From Pseudomonas sp. KU26590 (GTDB lineage: Bacteria > Pseudomonadota > Gammaproteobacteria > Pseudomonadales > Pseudomonadaceae), in the NCBI RefSeq assembly GCF_026153515.1, contig NZ_CP110644.1, positions 466,001-530,000 of the forward strand: a stretch of 64,000 bases of DNA. The letters are read 5' to 3'. The translations under genes were made by a program, and so were the position numbers. The first letter of the stretch is position 1. Every line of letters begins with the position of its first letter. Positions 55,170-64,000 of the stretch are shown here, one piece after another. The notes beneath the pieces were generated by a model. The model had not been told where the DNA came from. It ran no database searches and saw nothing but the letters and a program-made list of their open reading frames with translations.

Positions 55170-55438
55170 ACAGGCACTCCAAAATAACGGGATTCGAAAA
55201 CCACAGACGCATAAATCGGAAAGCTCAGCGCTAGCTGTCTCGCGAGTGCATGGTCAAGGTGGCGAAAGATTAGCCTATAAGGTGTCGCGTGAACCATCCC
55301 GGCATCACGCCAGTCCTGCACCGGCAATCCAATACCCGATGCGGGTGCCCGAATTCGTTGGGCTGTATTGTTAAAAAAAGATAAATCTAAAACTGTACCG
55401 GTTTAGCTTTTTCGGACTTTCATTCGCTGGAAACGACA
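55170..55438. other. Intergenic region upstream of the DUF2388 cluster
   Basis: 269 bp between the DUF2388 start and the terminator of the DUF1127 gene. It is AT-richer near 55370-55400 and presumably holds the cluster's promoter. No other structure is seen. Confidence 0.4.
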
Positions 55439-55472
55439 AAACCCGTCAGCAGTAAACTGCTGACGGGTTTTG
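55439..55472 (-). terminator. Rho-independent terminator after the DUF1127 gene
   Basis: AAAACCCGTCAGCAG, loop TAAA, CTGCTGACGGGTTTT: a near-perfect 15 bp stem with A and T tracts on both sides, usable in either direction. Confidence 0.9.
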
Positions 55473-55530
55473 TTTGAACAATTCGGGTTGCTGGTGAGAG
55501 GCACGTGGCCTGGGACCAGCAGACGCTACA

Positions 55531-55746
55531 TTAGCGCCAGAACGGCTTGCTCAGCTCTTCGTAACGCTGGGATTCGCTGATACCGGCGTCAGCCAGCAAA
55601 CGTGCATCCAGACGAGCCAGTTGATGGCGGCTGGACAGACGACGCTGCCAGAGCATCAGGTTGGCGAACATGCGCAGCGGCAACGAGGCTTGTGCGGTTT
55701 TAGCGGTGTCTTCGTAGAACAGTTCGGAACTGACGGTGCGTTCCAT
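55531..55746 (-). CDS. DUF1127 small protein
   Basis: A 71-residue basic protein with the YjiS/DUF1127 motif: LMLWQRRLSSRHQLARLDAR, LLADAGISESQRYEELSKPF, ending WR. Family members in other bacteria are small RNA-binding or stress-linked regulators; the role here is unknown. It has its own promoter region and terminator. Confidence 0.87.
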   Translation of the reverse strand: MERTVSSELFYEDTAKTAQASLPLRMFANLMLWQRRLSSRHQLARLDARLLADAGISESQRYEELSKPFWR

Positions 55747-56065
55747 GATGCTTCTTCCTTCCGCTTGTGGCGGGATTAGAGAGTGACTTGATTGGTGACA
55801 ATATTCCTCTCATTGCCCGTCTCTCTCTAGACACAGTTCATTTGTATTGTGCTGCTCCAGTTAACTGTTAAACACCACTGTTTTGTTCGGAAGTGGAGCA
55901 ACTGTACGGGTCTGCACCAGAAGTGTGCTTTTTGGATGGTTGGCAGCGTAATTTAGGGTTTTACCTAAGCCAAATCACCAGTACAGAAGTACAGTTTTTG
56001 CAGAATTTACGTTCAGCCTGTGAACTGTGACGACGAAAGGTCGCCGCCACGCACAAACTGTATTT
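55747..56065. other. Intergenic region between DUF1127 and CoA-transferase genes
   Basis: 319 bp, AT-rich, carrying the DUF1127 promoter and the downstream end of the CoA-transferase transcript. I see no clear terminator hairpin for the latter, no repeat and no gene. Confidence 0.4.
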
Positions 56066-57559
56066 TCAGATCGCCAACATGCGGCCCGTTTCTTCCAGGT
56101 TAAGGTGCCAACTGAGTGCATCTCGCAGAACATGTGGGGTGTGACCGCCGATTGCGCAGGCGCGGCGGAAGTAGTCATTCAGCGCCTCGCGATAGGCCGG
56201 GTGCACGCAGTTGTCGATGATGACCCGGGCGCGTTCGCGGGGCGCCAGGCCTCGCAGGTCTGCCAGTCCGATCTCTGTCACCAGGATGTCCACGTCGTGT
56301 TCGGTGTGGTCCACATGGCTGACCATCGGCACCACACTTGAAATGGCCCCGGCTTTGGCAATGGACTTGGTCACGAAAATGGCGAGGTGGGCATTCCGAG
56401 CGAAGTCTCCCGACCCGCCTATCCCGTTCATCATCCGCGTACCTCCCACGTGAGTGGAATTGACGTTTCCGTACAGGTCGAACTCCAGGGCGGTGTTGAT
56501 ACCAATGATGCCCAGGCGGCGAACGACCTCCGGATGGTTCGAGATTTCCTGAGGGCGCAATAACAGTCTTGATCTGTACTGCTCGAGGTTGTCATAGACT
56601 GCGGCGTGCTTGCGCTCTGACAGCGTCATGGAGCAGCCCGACGCGAAATCCAGCTTGCCCGCCTCGAACAGATCGAACGTCGAATCCTGCAGCACTTCCG
56701 AATACATCGTCATGCCGTGAAAGGGTGAATCGATCAGCCCTGTCATGACGGCATTGGCAATTGTGCCCACTCCTGCCTGCAGCGGCATCAGTTGATTGGT
56801 CAGGCGGTTCAGCCGCACTTCGTTCTTGAAGAACTCGACCAGGTGGCCCGCGATGGCCTGAGTGTCGGTGTCTGCAGGCAATACCGTCGATGGCGAGTCA
56901 GGTTGATTGCTGATCACGATGCCGACGATCTTGGCCGGATCGATCTTTACGGCCTGGCTGCCGATTCGGGTATCCGTCTTGAGCACCGGGATCGGCAGGC
57001 GCGTCGGCCGGTAGGTCGGTATATAGATGTCGTGCAGCCCTTCCAGCTCCAGGGGCTGGGCGAGGTTGATCTCGATGATCACGTGTTCAGCAAGAATGGC
57101 GAAGCTCGCCGAGTTGCCAACGGACGTGCTGAGCACCAGATGCCCTTCTTCGGTGATCGCCACGCATTCAATCACGGCGATATCCACGGCCTTGATCTGG
57201 CGATTGCGCAGCTGCTCGACGGTGTCCGACAGATGCTGATCTATGAACATCACGGTGCCGTCGTTGATGGCCTTGCGCAGGGTGCTGTCGACCTGAAACG
57301 GCATGCGCCGGGAGAGCACGCCCGCTTCGGTCAGTTGCTTGTCCAGATCGTTGCCCAGGCTGGCGCCCGTCATCAGGCTGATCTTCAGCGGAACTGTCTT
57401 GGCACGTTCAGCCAGCGCCTGGGGCACGGCCTTGGCTTCGCCGGCGCGGGTGAAGCCGCTCATGCCGACGGTCATGCCGTCCTTGATCAAGGAAGCAGCG
57501 TCGGCCGCGCTCATTATCTTGTTCATCAGCGAGGGCAGACGGATTCGTTCACGGTGCAT
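56066..57559 (-). CDS. Acetyl-CoA hydrolase/transferase family (succinyl-CoA:acetate-type CoA transferase)
   Basis: A 497-residue class I CoA transferase of the Cat1/AarC type. Landmarks are DGMTVGMSGFTRAGEAKAVP near the N-terminus, MPLQAGVGTIANAVMTGL, the probable catalytic Glu in MYSEVLQDSTFDL, and the GxGGSGDFARNAHL CoA loop. It moves CoA between acetyl/succinyl-type acyl groups in acetate metabolism. The start is ATG 57559 (MHRERIRLPSL), which fits the relatives better than ATG 57574. It corresponds to PA5445 and PP_0154. Confidence 0.88.
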   Translation of the reverse strand: MHRERIRLPSLMNKIMSAADAASLIKDGMTVGMSGFTRAGEAKAVPQALAERAKTVPLKISLMTGASLGNDLDKQLTEAGVLSRRMPFQVDSTLRKAINDGTVMFIDQHLSDTVEQLRNRQIKAVDIAVIECVAITEEGHLVLSTSVGNSASFAILAEHVIIEINLAQPLELEGLHDIYIPTYRPTRLPIPVLKTDTRIGSQAVKIDPAKIVGIVISNQPDSPSTVLPADTDTQAIAGHLVEFFKNEVRLNRLTNQLMPLQAGVGTIANAVMTGLIDSPFHGMTMYSEVLQDSTFDLFEAGKLDFASGCSMTLSERKHAAVYDNLEQYRSRLLLRPQEISNHPEVVRRLGIIGINTALEFDLYGNVNSTHVGGTRMMNGIGGSGDFARNAHLAIFVTKSIAKAGAISSVVPMVSHVDHTEHDVDILVTEIGLADLRGLAPRERARVIIDNCVHPAYREALNDYFRRACAIGGHTPHVLRDALSWHLNLEETGRMLAI

Positions 57560-57689
57560 GTTGTTTAATCTCATGACAAAGGTGCGTGAGCGAAGTCTAG
57601 AGATTTGAAGTTTGTTCGTCCCGCTACCAAGGTCGCAATAAAGGCTCTAATTAGCGCCTCTACGCGAGAAACACTTTTACCCAGGCTGT

Positions 57690-57727
57690 AAAAAACCCTC
57701 GGCCATGACCTGCGCCGAGGGTTGTTT
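57690..57727 (-). terminator. Rho-independent terminator after pntB
   Basis: ACCCTCGGC, a short loop, GCCGAGGGT with flanking A (57690) and T tracts. On the minus strand it follows the pntB stop by about 20 bases. Confidence 0.85.
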
Positions 57728-57745
57728 TGTCGCGAGTTGCAGCCG

Positions 57746-59191
57746 CTATTCGATCGCTTTGACCATGTCCTCGATGACCTTTTTGGCGTCACCAAAGACC
57801 ATCATGGTTTTGTCCAGATAGAACAGCTCGTTATCCAGGCCCGCATAGCCGCTGGCCATGGAGCGCTTGTTAACGATGATGGTCTTGGCCTTGTACGCCT
57901 CGAGGATCGGCATGCCGGCAATCGGCGACTTTGGATCGTTCTTGGCCGCCGGATTGACCACATCATTGGCGCCAAGCACAAGAACGACGTCCGCCTGACC
58001 GAACTCGGAGTTGATGTCCTCCATCTCGAACACTTGGTCGTAAGGCACTTCGGCCTCCGCCAGCAGTACGTTCATGTGCCCGGGCATCCGGCCAGCCACC
58101 GGGTGGATCGCGTACTTCACCGTGACGCCTGCGTGGGTCAGCTTTTCGGTCAGCTCTTTAAGCGCGTGCTGTGCTCGAGCGACCGCCAAGCCATAGCCCG
58201 GCACGATGATCACGGTGTCGGCGTTGGTCAGCAGAAAGGTCGCGTCGTCAGCCGATCCCGATTTGACCGGCCGGGCTTCCTTGGTGCCGCTCGCAGCACC
58301 GGCATCCACTGCACCACCGAAGCCGCCACCGATCACGTTGAAGAACGAGCGGTTCATCGCCTTGCACATGATGTACGACAGAATCGCGCCGGAAGAGCCG
58401 ACCAGGGAGCCGGCGATGATCAGCATCGAGTTGTTCAGCGAGAAGCCAATACCCGCCGCTGCCCAGCCTGAGTAACTGTTAAGCATCGACACGACGACAG
58501 GCATGTCTGCGCCACCAATCGGGATAATCAGCAGCACGCCAATCACGAACGCCAGGATCAGCATGAGGCTGAACGCGAACAGGCTACCCGTCAGCATGAA
58601 CGTGATGCCGAACAGTAGCGTCGCCAGACCCAGAATCAGATTGAGTTTGTGCTGACCGGCAAACTGCACCGGTGCGCCCTGGAACAAGCGGAACTTGTAC
58701 TTGCCAGACAACTTGCCGAAGGCGATGACCGAACCGGAGAACGTGATCGCCCCGATCGCCGCGCCAAGGAACAACTCCAGCCGGTTGCCCGCAGGAATTG
58801 GATCGCCCAAGTGGTGAACAATGCCCAGCGACTGTGGCTCGACCACTGCAGCGATGGCGATGAACACGGCTGCCAGGCCAATCATGCTGTGCATGAAGGC
58901 GACCAGCTCCGGCATCTTGGTCATTTCGACGCGCTTGGCCATGATCGAGCCGGCAGTGCCGCCGACGAGCAAACCGATGAGGATATAGCCAATGCCTGCG
59001 GTGGCACCGTCCGTGGACAACGCAGCCAGTTTGAACACCAGGCCGATTGTGGTCAGAACCGCCAGGCCCATGCCGAGCATGCCGAACAGGTTGCCTCGAC
59101 GCGATGTGGTCGGGTGAGACAAGCCCTTCAGCGCCTGGATGAAGCAGATCGCCGAGACGAGGTACAGCAAGGTGACGAGGTTCATGCTCAT
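57746..59191 (-). CDS. pntB: NAD(P) transhydrogenase beta subunit
   Basis: A 481-residue membrane protein with about nine hydrophobic segments, followed by the NADP(H)-binding domain III (VIIVPGYGLAVARAQHALKE, VLLAEAEVPYDQVFEMEDIN). With PntAA and PntAB it couples proton flow to hydride transfer from NADH to NADP+. The start overlaps the pntAB stop by one base (TAATG). Confidence 0.94.
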   Translation of the reverse strand: MSMNLVTLLYLVSAICFIQALKGLSHPTTSRRGNLFGMLGMGLAVLTTIGLVFKLAALSTDGATAGIGYILIGLLVGGTAGSIMAKRVEMTKMPELVAFMHSMIGLAAVFIAIAAVVEPQSLGIVHHLGDPIPAGNRLELFLGAAIGAITFSGSVIAFGKLSGKYKFRLFQGAPVQFAGQHKLNLILGLATLLFGITFMLTGSLFAFSLMLILAFVIGVLLIIPIGGADMPVVVSMLNSYSGWAAAGIGFSLNNSMLIIAGSLVGSSGAILSYIMCKAMNRSFFNVIGGGFGGAVDAGAASGTKEARPVKSGSADDATFLLTNADTVIIVPGYGLAVARAQHALKELTEKLTHAGVTVKYAIHPVAGRMPGHMNVLLAEAEVPYDQVFEMEDINSEFGQADVVLVLGANDVVNPAAKNDPKSPIAGMPILEAYKAKTIIVNKRSMASGYAGLDNELFYLDKTMMVFGDAKKVIEDMVKAIE

Positions 59192-59511
59192 TACTTGGCT
59201 ACCTCGTCTTTTGCCTTGGGCGCTTTCTTCTTAAACATCTCAAGCATGCGCCGGGTGACCAGAAATCCGCCGAAGACGTTAACGGCCGCCAGCGCGACGG
59301 CGAGGGTGCCCATGGTTTTGCCCAGTGGCGTCACTGTCAGCGCGGCGGCAAGCATGGCGCCGACGATGACGATGGCCGAGATGGCATTCGTGACTGCCAT
59401 CAGAGGCGTGTGCAGCGCAGGCGTCACGTTCCAGACCACGTGGTAGCCGACGTAAATGGCCAGCACGAAAATGATCAGGTTGTAGATACCGGGCGAGATG
59501 AACTCTTCCAT
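59191..59511 (-). CDS. pntAB: NAD(P) transhydrogenase alpha subunit, membrane part
   Basis: A 106-residue protein with three to four hydrophobic segments (IFVLAIYVGYHVVWNVTPAL, AIVIVGAMLAAALTVTPLGK) and a basic C-terminal tail. In pseudomonads the E. coli PntA is split in two; this is the membrane half. ATG 59511 (MEEFISPGIY) is chosen because the open frame upstream runs into the pntAA 3' end without conservation. It starts 12 bp after pntAA. Confidence 0.92.
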   Translation of the reverse strand: MEEFISPGIYNLIIFVLAIYVGYHVVWNVTPALHTPLMAVTNAISAIVIVGAMLAAALTVTPLGKTMGTLAVALAAVNVFGGFLVTRRMLEMFKKKAPKAKDEVAK

Positions 59512-59522
59512 TATTTTTATCC

Positions 59523-60644
59523 TCAGCCGTTCTTGCGGATAACTTGGCCATCGCGGCACATAAGGCACGCGGCAACGATGTCGTCTTCGAGGTTGATCTG
59601 GAACTGTCCTTCCTGGTTGAAGAGCAGCTTCATGAAGTCCAGCAGGTTGCGGGCATAAAGAGCAGACGCATCGGCCGCCACCATGGCGGGCAGGTTCGTG
59701 TGGCCGACGATGGTCACGCCATGCTCGATCACCACCTGGTCTGCGACGGTCAAAGGACAGTTACCGCCTTGCGCAGCGGCCAGATCGATCACTACCGAAC
59801 CGGGCTTCATCTGCGCGACTGTTTCAGCGCTCAACAGCACCGGCGCTTTGCGGCCGGGGATCAGCGCCGTGGTAATCACGATGTCCGCCTGGCTGGCGCG
59901 CTCATGAACGGCCACCGCCTGACGCTGCATCCAACTGGCTGGCATCGGGCGGGCGTAACCGCCGACGCCCACAGCGGCCTCGCGCTCCTCGTCAGTCTCG
60001 TACGGCACGTCAACGAACTTGGCCCCTAGCGACTCGATCTGTTCCTTGACGGCCGGACGTACGTCCGAAGCCTCGATGACCGCACCCAGACGTTTGGCAG
60101 TGGCGATGGCCTGCAGCCCCGCAACGCCCGCTCCGAGAATCAGCACGCGCGCTGCTTTCACCGTACCGGCCGCGGTCATCAGCATGGGCATGAAGCGCGG
60201 GTAGTGATGCGCCGCCAACAGCACAGCCTTATAGCCGGCGATGTTGGCCTGGGAAGACAGCACGTCGAGGCTTTGCGCCCGAGAGGTACGTGGTGCCGCT
60301 TCGAGGGCAAAGGCGGTGATCCCGCGCTCAGCCAGCTTGGTGATCGTGTCGTTATTGAAAGGGTTGAGCATCCCGACAACCACTGCACCGTTTTTGACCA
60401 GCAGGAGCTCAGCGTCGTTGGGGGCAGAAACCTTGAGGATGAGCTCGGCGCCAAATACATCGACGGCGCTCCCGATCAATGCGCCTGCGGTTTCATAAGC
60501 ACTGTCGGTCACACTCGCCGCAATGCCCGCGCCTTTTTGCACCGTCACGGTGTGGCCTTGGGCGATGAGCTTTTTGATGGTTTCGGGAGTGGCGGCGACC
60601 CGGGTTTCACCAAGCTGGGTTTCGAGGGGGACTCCAATGTGCAC
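59523..60644 (-). CDS. pntAA: NAD(P) transhydrogenase alpha subunit, NAD-binding part
   Basis: A 373-residue cytoplasmic subunit related to alanine dehydrogenase. The NAD-binding fold is VLILGAGVAGLQAIATAKRL with acidic end (EASDVR), and the N-terminal domain starts HIGVPLETQLGETRVAATPE. The start codon is GTG 60644 with AGGAGA about 8 bases upstream. First gene of pntAA-pntAB-pntB. Confidence 0.93.
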   Translation of the reverse strand: MHIGVPLETQLGETRVAATPETIKKLIAQGHTVTVQKGAGIAASVTDSAYETAGALIGSAVDVFGAELILKVSAPNDAELLLVKNGAVVVGMLNPFNNDTITKLAERGITAFALEAAPRTSRAQSLDVLSSQANIAGYKAVLLAAHHYPRFMPMLMTAAGTVKAARVLILGAGVAGLQAIATAKRLGAVIEASDVRPAVKEQIESLGAKFVDVPYETDEEREAAVGVGGYARPMPASWMQRQAVAVHERASQADIVITTALIPGRKAPVLLSAETVAQMKPGSVVIDLAAAQGGNCPLTVADQVVIEHGVTIVGHTNLPAMVAADASALYARNLLDFMKLLFNQEGQFQINLEDDIVAACLMCRDGQVIRKNG

Positions 60645-61070
60645 GTCAAATCTCCTGCGTGATCTTATTGTCTTTAATTAGGCCAGCGCGCTACGGCCCG
60701 AGGGCTGGGATTGAGATCACTACGCCCGTTAAAACAGCCGGGCGCGGCATTTTGCAGGGGATGCCAGAGGCCTTCAAGGGTTTCTGTAACTGAACGAAAA
60801 ATGTACTACAAGTCACCCTGTGACCGATTGACGCACCAAATCGGTTATGACATTGATCTATATGAGATTATCTCGATATTCAGTGCTTGAAGACGCTCTG
60901 ACGATCAGGATTGAAAATAACCTCGAATCAGGCTGGAGAGCGCTATTTGTATGACTATTGGGATGTATTGGTCACTAAAGAAGGGTGTGTCCTAAATGCG
61001 ACAAATGAAGATATATGTAGGTTTCTTGAGAGCGGCACTACATGAGACTCTTCGCGCTGCGGGTGGGAGT
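60645..61070. other. Intergenic region between pntAA and gcdR
   Basis: 426 bp. The half nearest pntAA holds its promoter. The stretch 60840-61000 is notably AT-rich and contains a 36-codon open frame from about 60847 with no clear ribosome site or conserved look, which I do not call a gene. No repeat or clear terminator was seen. Confidence 0.45.
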
Positions 61071-61967
61071 TCAGGGCAGCGAGTAGGTCCCGGCTTCGTG
61101 AATCAGCCAGTCGCGAAACGCTTTAAGTGACGCTGATTCCGTTTTGCGCTCCGGAATCATCAGGTAATACGCCTTTGTGCTTGAGAGCTGGTGAGGGTTG
61201 GCAATCACCAGGCGCTTTTCGGCCAGTTCATGCTGAATAAGAAATGGCGGGATCAGCGCCACACCCATGTCGTGCATGGCTGCCTGCGCGAGCATGGAGA
61301 ATAGCTCGTAACGCGGACCTGTCATGTCACGGGCCACGGACATGTCCAGCGAATTGAACCACTGCCGCCATGCGTAGGGCCGAGTGGTCTGTTGGAGCAG
61401 CGGCATCTCGGCCAGGTCTTGAGCGCTGATGCTGTGCCGTGCTCCAAGCAGCGCAGGACTGCAGACTGGCATCGGGTTTTCGCCCATCAGTCTGTGGGAT
61501 TCGGTACCGGACCAATCGGCATCGCCAAAGTAGATCGCTGCGTCGAATTCGGTATCTGCGAACAAAAAGGGCCGCGTGCGGTTGGTCAGGTTGATGGTGA
61601 CGTCAGGGTGTTTTTTCTGAAAATCCTTCAGGCGCGGCAGTAGCCATTGCGTGCCGAATGTAGGCACCACCGCCAGTTCAATCACATTGACGCCCTGATG
61701 ACCCATCACTAACAGCGTGTCGCGTTCAACGGCGTCAAGTTGCGTTGCAATGCGCCGGCTGTAGGAAAGGCCCGCCTCTGTCAGCTTCACACCCCGTCGT
61801 GAACGTCGGAAAAGGCCGACATTCAAGAACTCTTCCAGGCTCGCGATCTGTCGGCAGATGGCGCTTTGGGTCAGTGAAAGCTCCTCGGCCGCCTTGGTGA
61901 AGCTCTCGTGCCGCGCGGCCGCCTCGAAGCTCACCAGCGCAGCGGTGCTTGGGATTTTACGACGCAT
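61071..61967 (-). CDS. gcdR: LysR-family regulator of glutarate catabolism
   Basis: A 298-residue regulator. The winged HTH at the N-terminus (FEAAARHESFTKAAEELSLT, QSAICRQIASLEEFL) belongs to the GcvA-like LysR subgroup, followed by a periplasmic-binding-type effector domain. It is divergent from gcdH across 172 bp, the usual arrangement for an activator of the glutaryl-CoA pathway in pseudomonads. ATG 61967 (MRRKIPSTAALV) fits the family; codons further upstream do not. Confidence 0.87.
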   Translation of the reverse strand: MRRKIPSTAALVSFEAAARHESFTKAAEELSLTQSAICRQIASLEEFLNVGLFRRSRRGVKLTEAGLSYSRRIATQLDAVERDTLLVMGHQGVNVIELAVVPTFGTQWLLPRLKDFQKKHPDVTINLTNRTRPFLFADTEFDAAIYFGDADWSGTESHRLMGENPMPVCSPALLGARHSISAQDLAEMPLLQQTTRPYAWRQWFNSLDMSVARDMTGPRYELFSMLAQAAMHDMGVALIPPFLIQHELAEKRLVIANPHQLSSTKAYYLMIPERKTESASLKAFRDWLIHEAGTYSLP

Positions 61968-62139
61968 GTACCTTTGCCTCACTTTAAAGGGTGGGCCGAC
62001 TGCTCCCTTGCGTGTTTCGGAGTGAGAAATTAGCACAAGATGATGCGAAATCGTCGTTTGCTCCGGTGAGGGTTCAGGCCTAGGCTCGTTTCATTACTTT
62101 TCCGGCAGGTCCGGAAGCGCATTCGGTGAGGAGAGAATC

Positions 62140-63321
62140 ATGAGCGGCAAGGCAAGTTTCAGTTGGATCGACCCCCTATTGCTGGATCAGCAGCTCACCG
62201 AAGAAGAGCGCATGGTCCGCGACAGCGCCGAGCAGTTCGCCAGGGACAAGCTGGCGCCGCGGGTGCTTGAAGCCTTCCGCCATGAAAAGACGGATCCGGC
62301 CATCTTCCGCGAGATGGGTGAGATAGGTCTCCTCGGCGCCACGATCCCGGAGCAGTACGGTGGCAGTGGCCTTAACTATGTGTGTTACGGCTTGATCGCT
62401 CGCGAAGTCGAGCGCGTGGATTCCGGTTACCGCTCGATGATGAGCGTGCAATCTTCCCTGGTTATGGTGCCTATCAACGAATTTGGCACTGAAGCGCAAA
62501 AACAGAAGTACCTGCCAAAACTCGCGTCCGGTGAATGGATTGGTTGCTTCGGCCTTACCGAACCCAATCATGGCTCGGATCCGGGCGCGATGATCACCCG
62601 TGCGCGGAGCGTCGAAGGCGGCTACCGCTTGACCGGCAGCAAAATGTGGATCACCAACAGCCCGATCGCCGACGTCTTCGTCGTCTGGGGCAAAGACGAC
62701 GCAGGCGATATCCGCGGCTTCGTGTTGGAGAAGGGCTGGCAGGGCCTCACTGCTCCAGCGATTCACGGCAAGGTCGGCCTTCGCGCTTCAATCACCGGCG
62801 AGATCGTGATGGACAACGTGTTTGTGCCGGAAGAGAACATCTTCCCGGACGTCCGTGGCCTCAAAGGGCCTTTCACGTGCCTGAACTCCGCCCGCTACGG
62901 AATCTCGTGGGGCGCCTTGGGGGCTGCCGAGTTTTGCTGGCACACCGCCCGTCAATACACGCTGGACCGCCAACAGTTCGGCCGTCCCCTCGCTGCCAAT
63001 CAACTGATCCAGAAAAAGCTCGCCGACATGCAGACCGAGATCACCCTGGCGCTCCAAGGCTGCCTGCGTCTTGGCCGCATGAAAGACGAGGGCACCGCAG
63101 CGGTCGAAATCACCTCCATCATGAAGCGCAACTCCTGCGGCAAGTCGCTGGACATCGCGCGTATGGCGCGTGACATGCTGGGTGGTAACGGCATTTCTGA
63201 TGAGTTCGGTATCGCCAGGCATCTGGTCAACCTCGAAGTGGTCAATACCTACGAAGGTACGCACGACGTTCATGCGCTCATCCTGGGGCGCGCGCAGACC
63301 GGCATCCAGGCCTTCTATTAA
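62140..63321 (+). CDS. gcdH: Glutaryl-CoA dehydrogenase
   Basis: A 393-residue FAD enzyme of the acyl-CoA dehydrogenase family that oxidises and decarboxylates glutaryl-CoA to crotonyl-CoA in lysine and glutarate breakdown. Family signatures are [57 protein letters not shown], and the catalytic base in [20 protein letters not shown]. The downstream CoA-transferase gene begins 10 bp later. Confidence 0.94.
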   Translation: MSGKASFSWIDPLLLDQQLTEEERMVRDSAEQFARDKLAPRVLEAFRHEKTDPAIFREMGEIGLLGATIPEQYGGSGLNYVCYGLIAREVERVDSGYRSMMSVQSSLVMVPINEFGTEAQKQKYLPKLASGEWIGCFGLTEPNHGSDPGAMITRARSVEGGYRLTGSKMWITNSPIADVFVVWGKDDAGDIRGFVLEKGWQGLTAPAIHGKVGLRASITGEIVMDNVFVPEENIFPDVRGLKGPFTCLNSARYGISWGALGAAEFCWHTARQYTLDRQQFGRPLAANQLIQKKLADMQTEITLALQGCLRLGRMKDEGTAAVEITSIMKRNSCGKSLDIARMARDMLGGNGISDEFGIARHLVNLEVVNTYEGTHDVHALILGRAQTGIQAFY

Positions 63322-63331
63322 GGAGCCTGCA

Positions 63332-64000
63332 ATGGGCGCGTTATCGCATTTGCGTGTGCTGGACTTGTCTAGGGTGCTTGCCGGCCCGTGGGCAGGTCAG
63401 ATCCTGGCCGACCTGGGTGCGGAGGTGATCAAGATCGAGCGCCCGGGCAATGGCGACGACACGCGCGCATGGGGCCCGCCTTTTCTGAAGGATCCGCGCG
63501 GAGAAAGCACGTCTGAAGCTGCGTACTACCTCTCCGCCAACCGTAACAAACAGTCCGTCACCATAGACTTCACTCGGCCTGAAGGTCAGAAGCTGGTTCG
63601 GGAGCTGGCGGCGAAGTCCGATATCGTTATCGAGAACTTCAAGGTTGGCGGGTTAAAGGCCTACGGTCTGGATTACGAATCACTGCAGGTGGAAAACCCC
63701 AGGCTCATCTATTGCTCTATTACCGGGTTCGGTCAGACGGGGCCCTACGCCAAGCGCGCAGGTTACGACTTCATGATCCAGGGGCTTGGTGGGCTAATGA
63801 GCCTTACAGGCCGTCCCGAAGGGGAAGATGGCGCGGGACCGGTTAAGGTCGGCGTAGCGCTGACGGATATTCTGACCGGGCTGTATTCGACTTCTGCGAT
63901 TCTCGCTGCCCTGGCGCATCGTGATCAGGGAGGGGCTGGTCAGCACATCGATATGGCGTTGCTGGATGTGCAGGTAGCGTGCCTGGCGAATCAGGCGATG
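63332..64000 (+). CDS. gcdG: CaiB/BaiF CoA transferase, probable glutarate CoA-transferase (cut by window edge)
   Basis: The first 223 codons of a class III CoA transferase, open to the window end. Hallmarks are LSRVLAGPWAGQILADLGAE, VIKIERPGNGDDTRAWGPPF and GYDFMIQGLGGLMSLTGRPE; the Asp in GYD is the catalytic residue of this class. AAGGAG overlaps the gcdH stop region and lies 7-8 bases before the ATG. It likely activates glutarate to glutaryl-CoA for GcdH. Confidence 0.88.
   Translation, partial: MGALSHLRVLDLSRVLAGPWAGQILADLGAEVIKIERPGNGDDTRAWGPPFLKDPRGESTSEAAYYLSANRNKQSVTIDFTRPEGQKLVRELAAKSDIVIENFKVGGLKAYGLDYESLQVENPRLIYCSITGFGQTGPYAKRAGYDFMIQGLGGLMSLTGRPEGEDGAGPVKVGVALTDILTGLYSTSAILAALAHRDQGGAGQHIDMALLDVQVACLANQAM

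Noticed and set aside
60847..60957. A 36-codon open frame in the pntAA-gcdR gap
   Set aside because: It has no ribosome site and lies in an AT-rich promoter-like stretch; nothing suggests translation.

Overview
The window is chromosomal DNA from a Pseudomonas, most likely a fluorescent or P. syringae-type species. The gene order (metNIQ, PA5502-type lipoprotein, znuB-znuC-zur-znuA, thrB, polA, ErsA, engB, cytochrome c4, dsbA, dgcH, ampDh2, kinB-algB, ivy, gltP, citA, pnt, gcdR-gcdH-gcdG) matches, piece by piece, what I remember of P. aeruginosa PA5445-PA5505 and P. putida PP_0100-PP_0160. REP-type inverted repeats of the fluorescent-pseudomonad kind are also present. Species cannot be fixed from sequence alone. 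The layout hints at a lineage without the aa3 oxidase cluster.

Layout. 1-3.4 kb: the end of a beta-carbonic anhydrase, a SulP anion transporter, a conserved hypothetical and an SCO1/SenC copper protein. 3.4-8.8 kb: two REP pairs, the methionine ABC transporter metNIQ (minus strand) and the large catalase katE. 8.8-15.9 kb: an accessory island holding a 1,577-residue Rhs protein with a deaminase-like C-terminal toxin, its translationally coupled candidate immunity gene, a truncated immunity paralogue and a further orphan immunity-like gene. A ~145 bp direct repeat flanks the island and duplicates the 3' end of the neighbouring lipoprotein gene plus its terminator. 15.9-19.8 kb: that lipoprotein and the zinc uptake system with its regulator Zur. 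19.8-24.9 kb: thrB, a DUF2782 protein, polA, the sRNA ErsA with a clear AlgU-type promoter, and engB. 25-35.3 kb: cytochrome c4, DsbA, a nuclease-family protein, a diguanylate cyclase, a peptidoglycan amidase, an EAL protein, and the alginate regulators KinB-AlgB. 35.5-41 kb: a BON protein, a small membrane protein behind a strong RpoN promoter, DUF1328, an Ivy homologue, GltP and a nucleoside-gate protein. 41-49 kb: an Mla/Pqi-type lipid transport operon, DUF5924, an M16 protease and a Na/Pi cotransporter. 49-56 kb: TerC, a citrate transporter, a GFA protein, a DUF4105 protein with three DUF2388 paralogues, and a DUF1127 protein. 56-64 kb: a CoA transferase, transhydrogenase pntAA-AB-B, and the glutarate pathway genes gcdR, gcdH and the start of gcdG.

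The genes mostly serve envelope upkeep (lipid transport, periplasmic folding, lysozyme inhibition, peptidoglycan turnover), metal and amino-acid uptake, redox balance, and control of alginate and c-di-GMP. Three observations deserve attention. The Rhs island sits within a duplicated gene end and carries a CGE...CxxC deaminase-like toxin with serial immunity genes. PolA has lost the carboxylates of its proofreading site. An RpoN-type promoter drives an uncharacterised small membrane protein.
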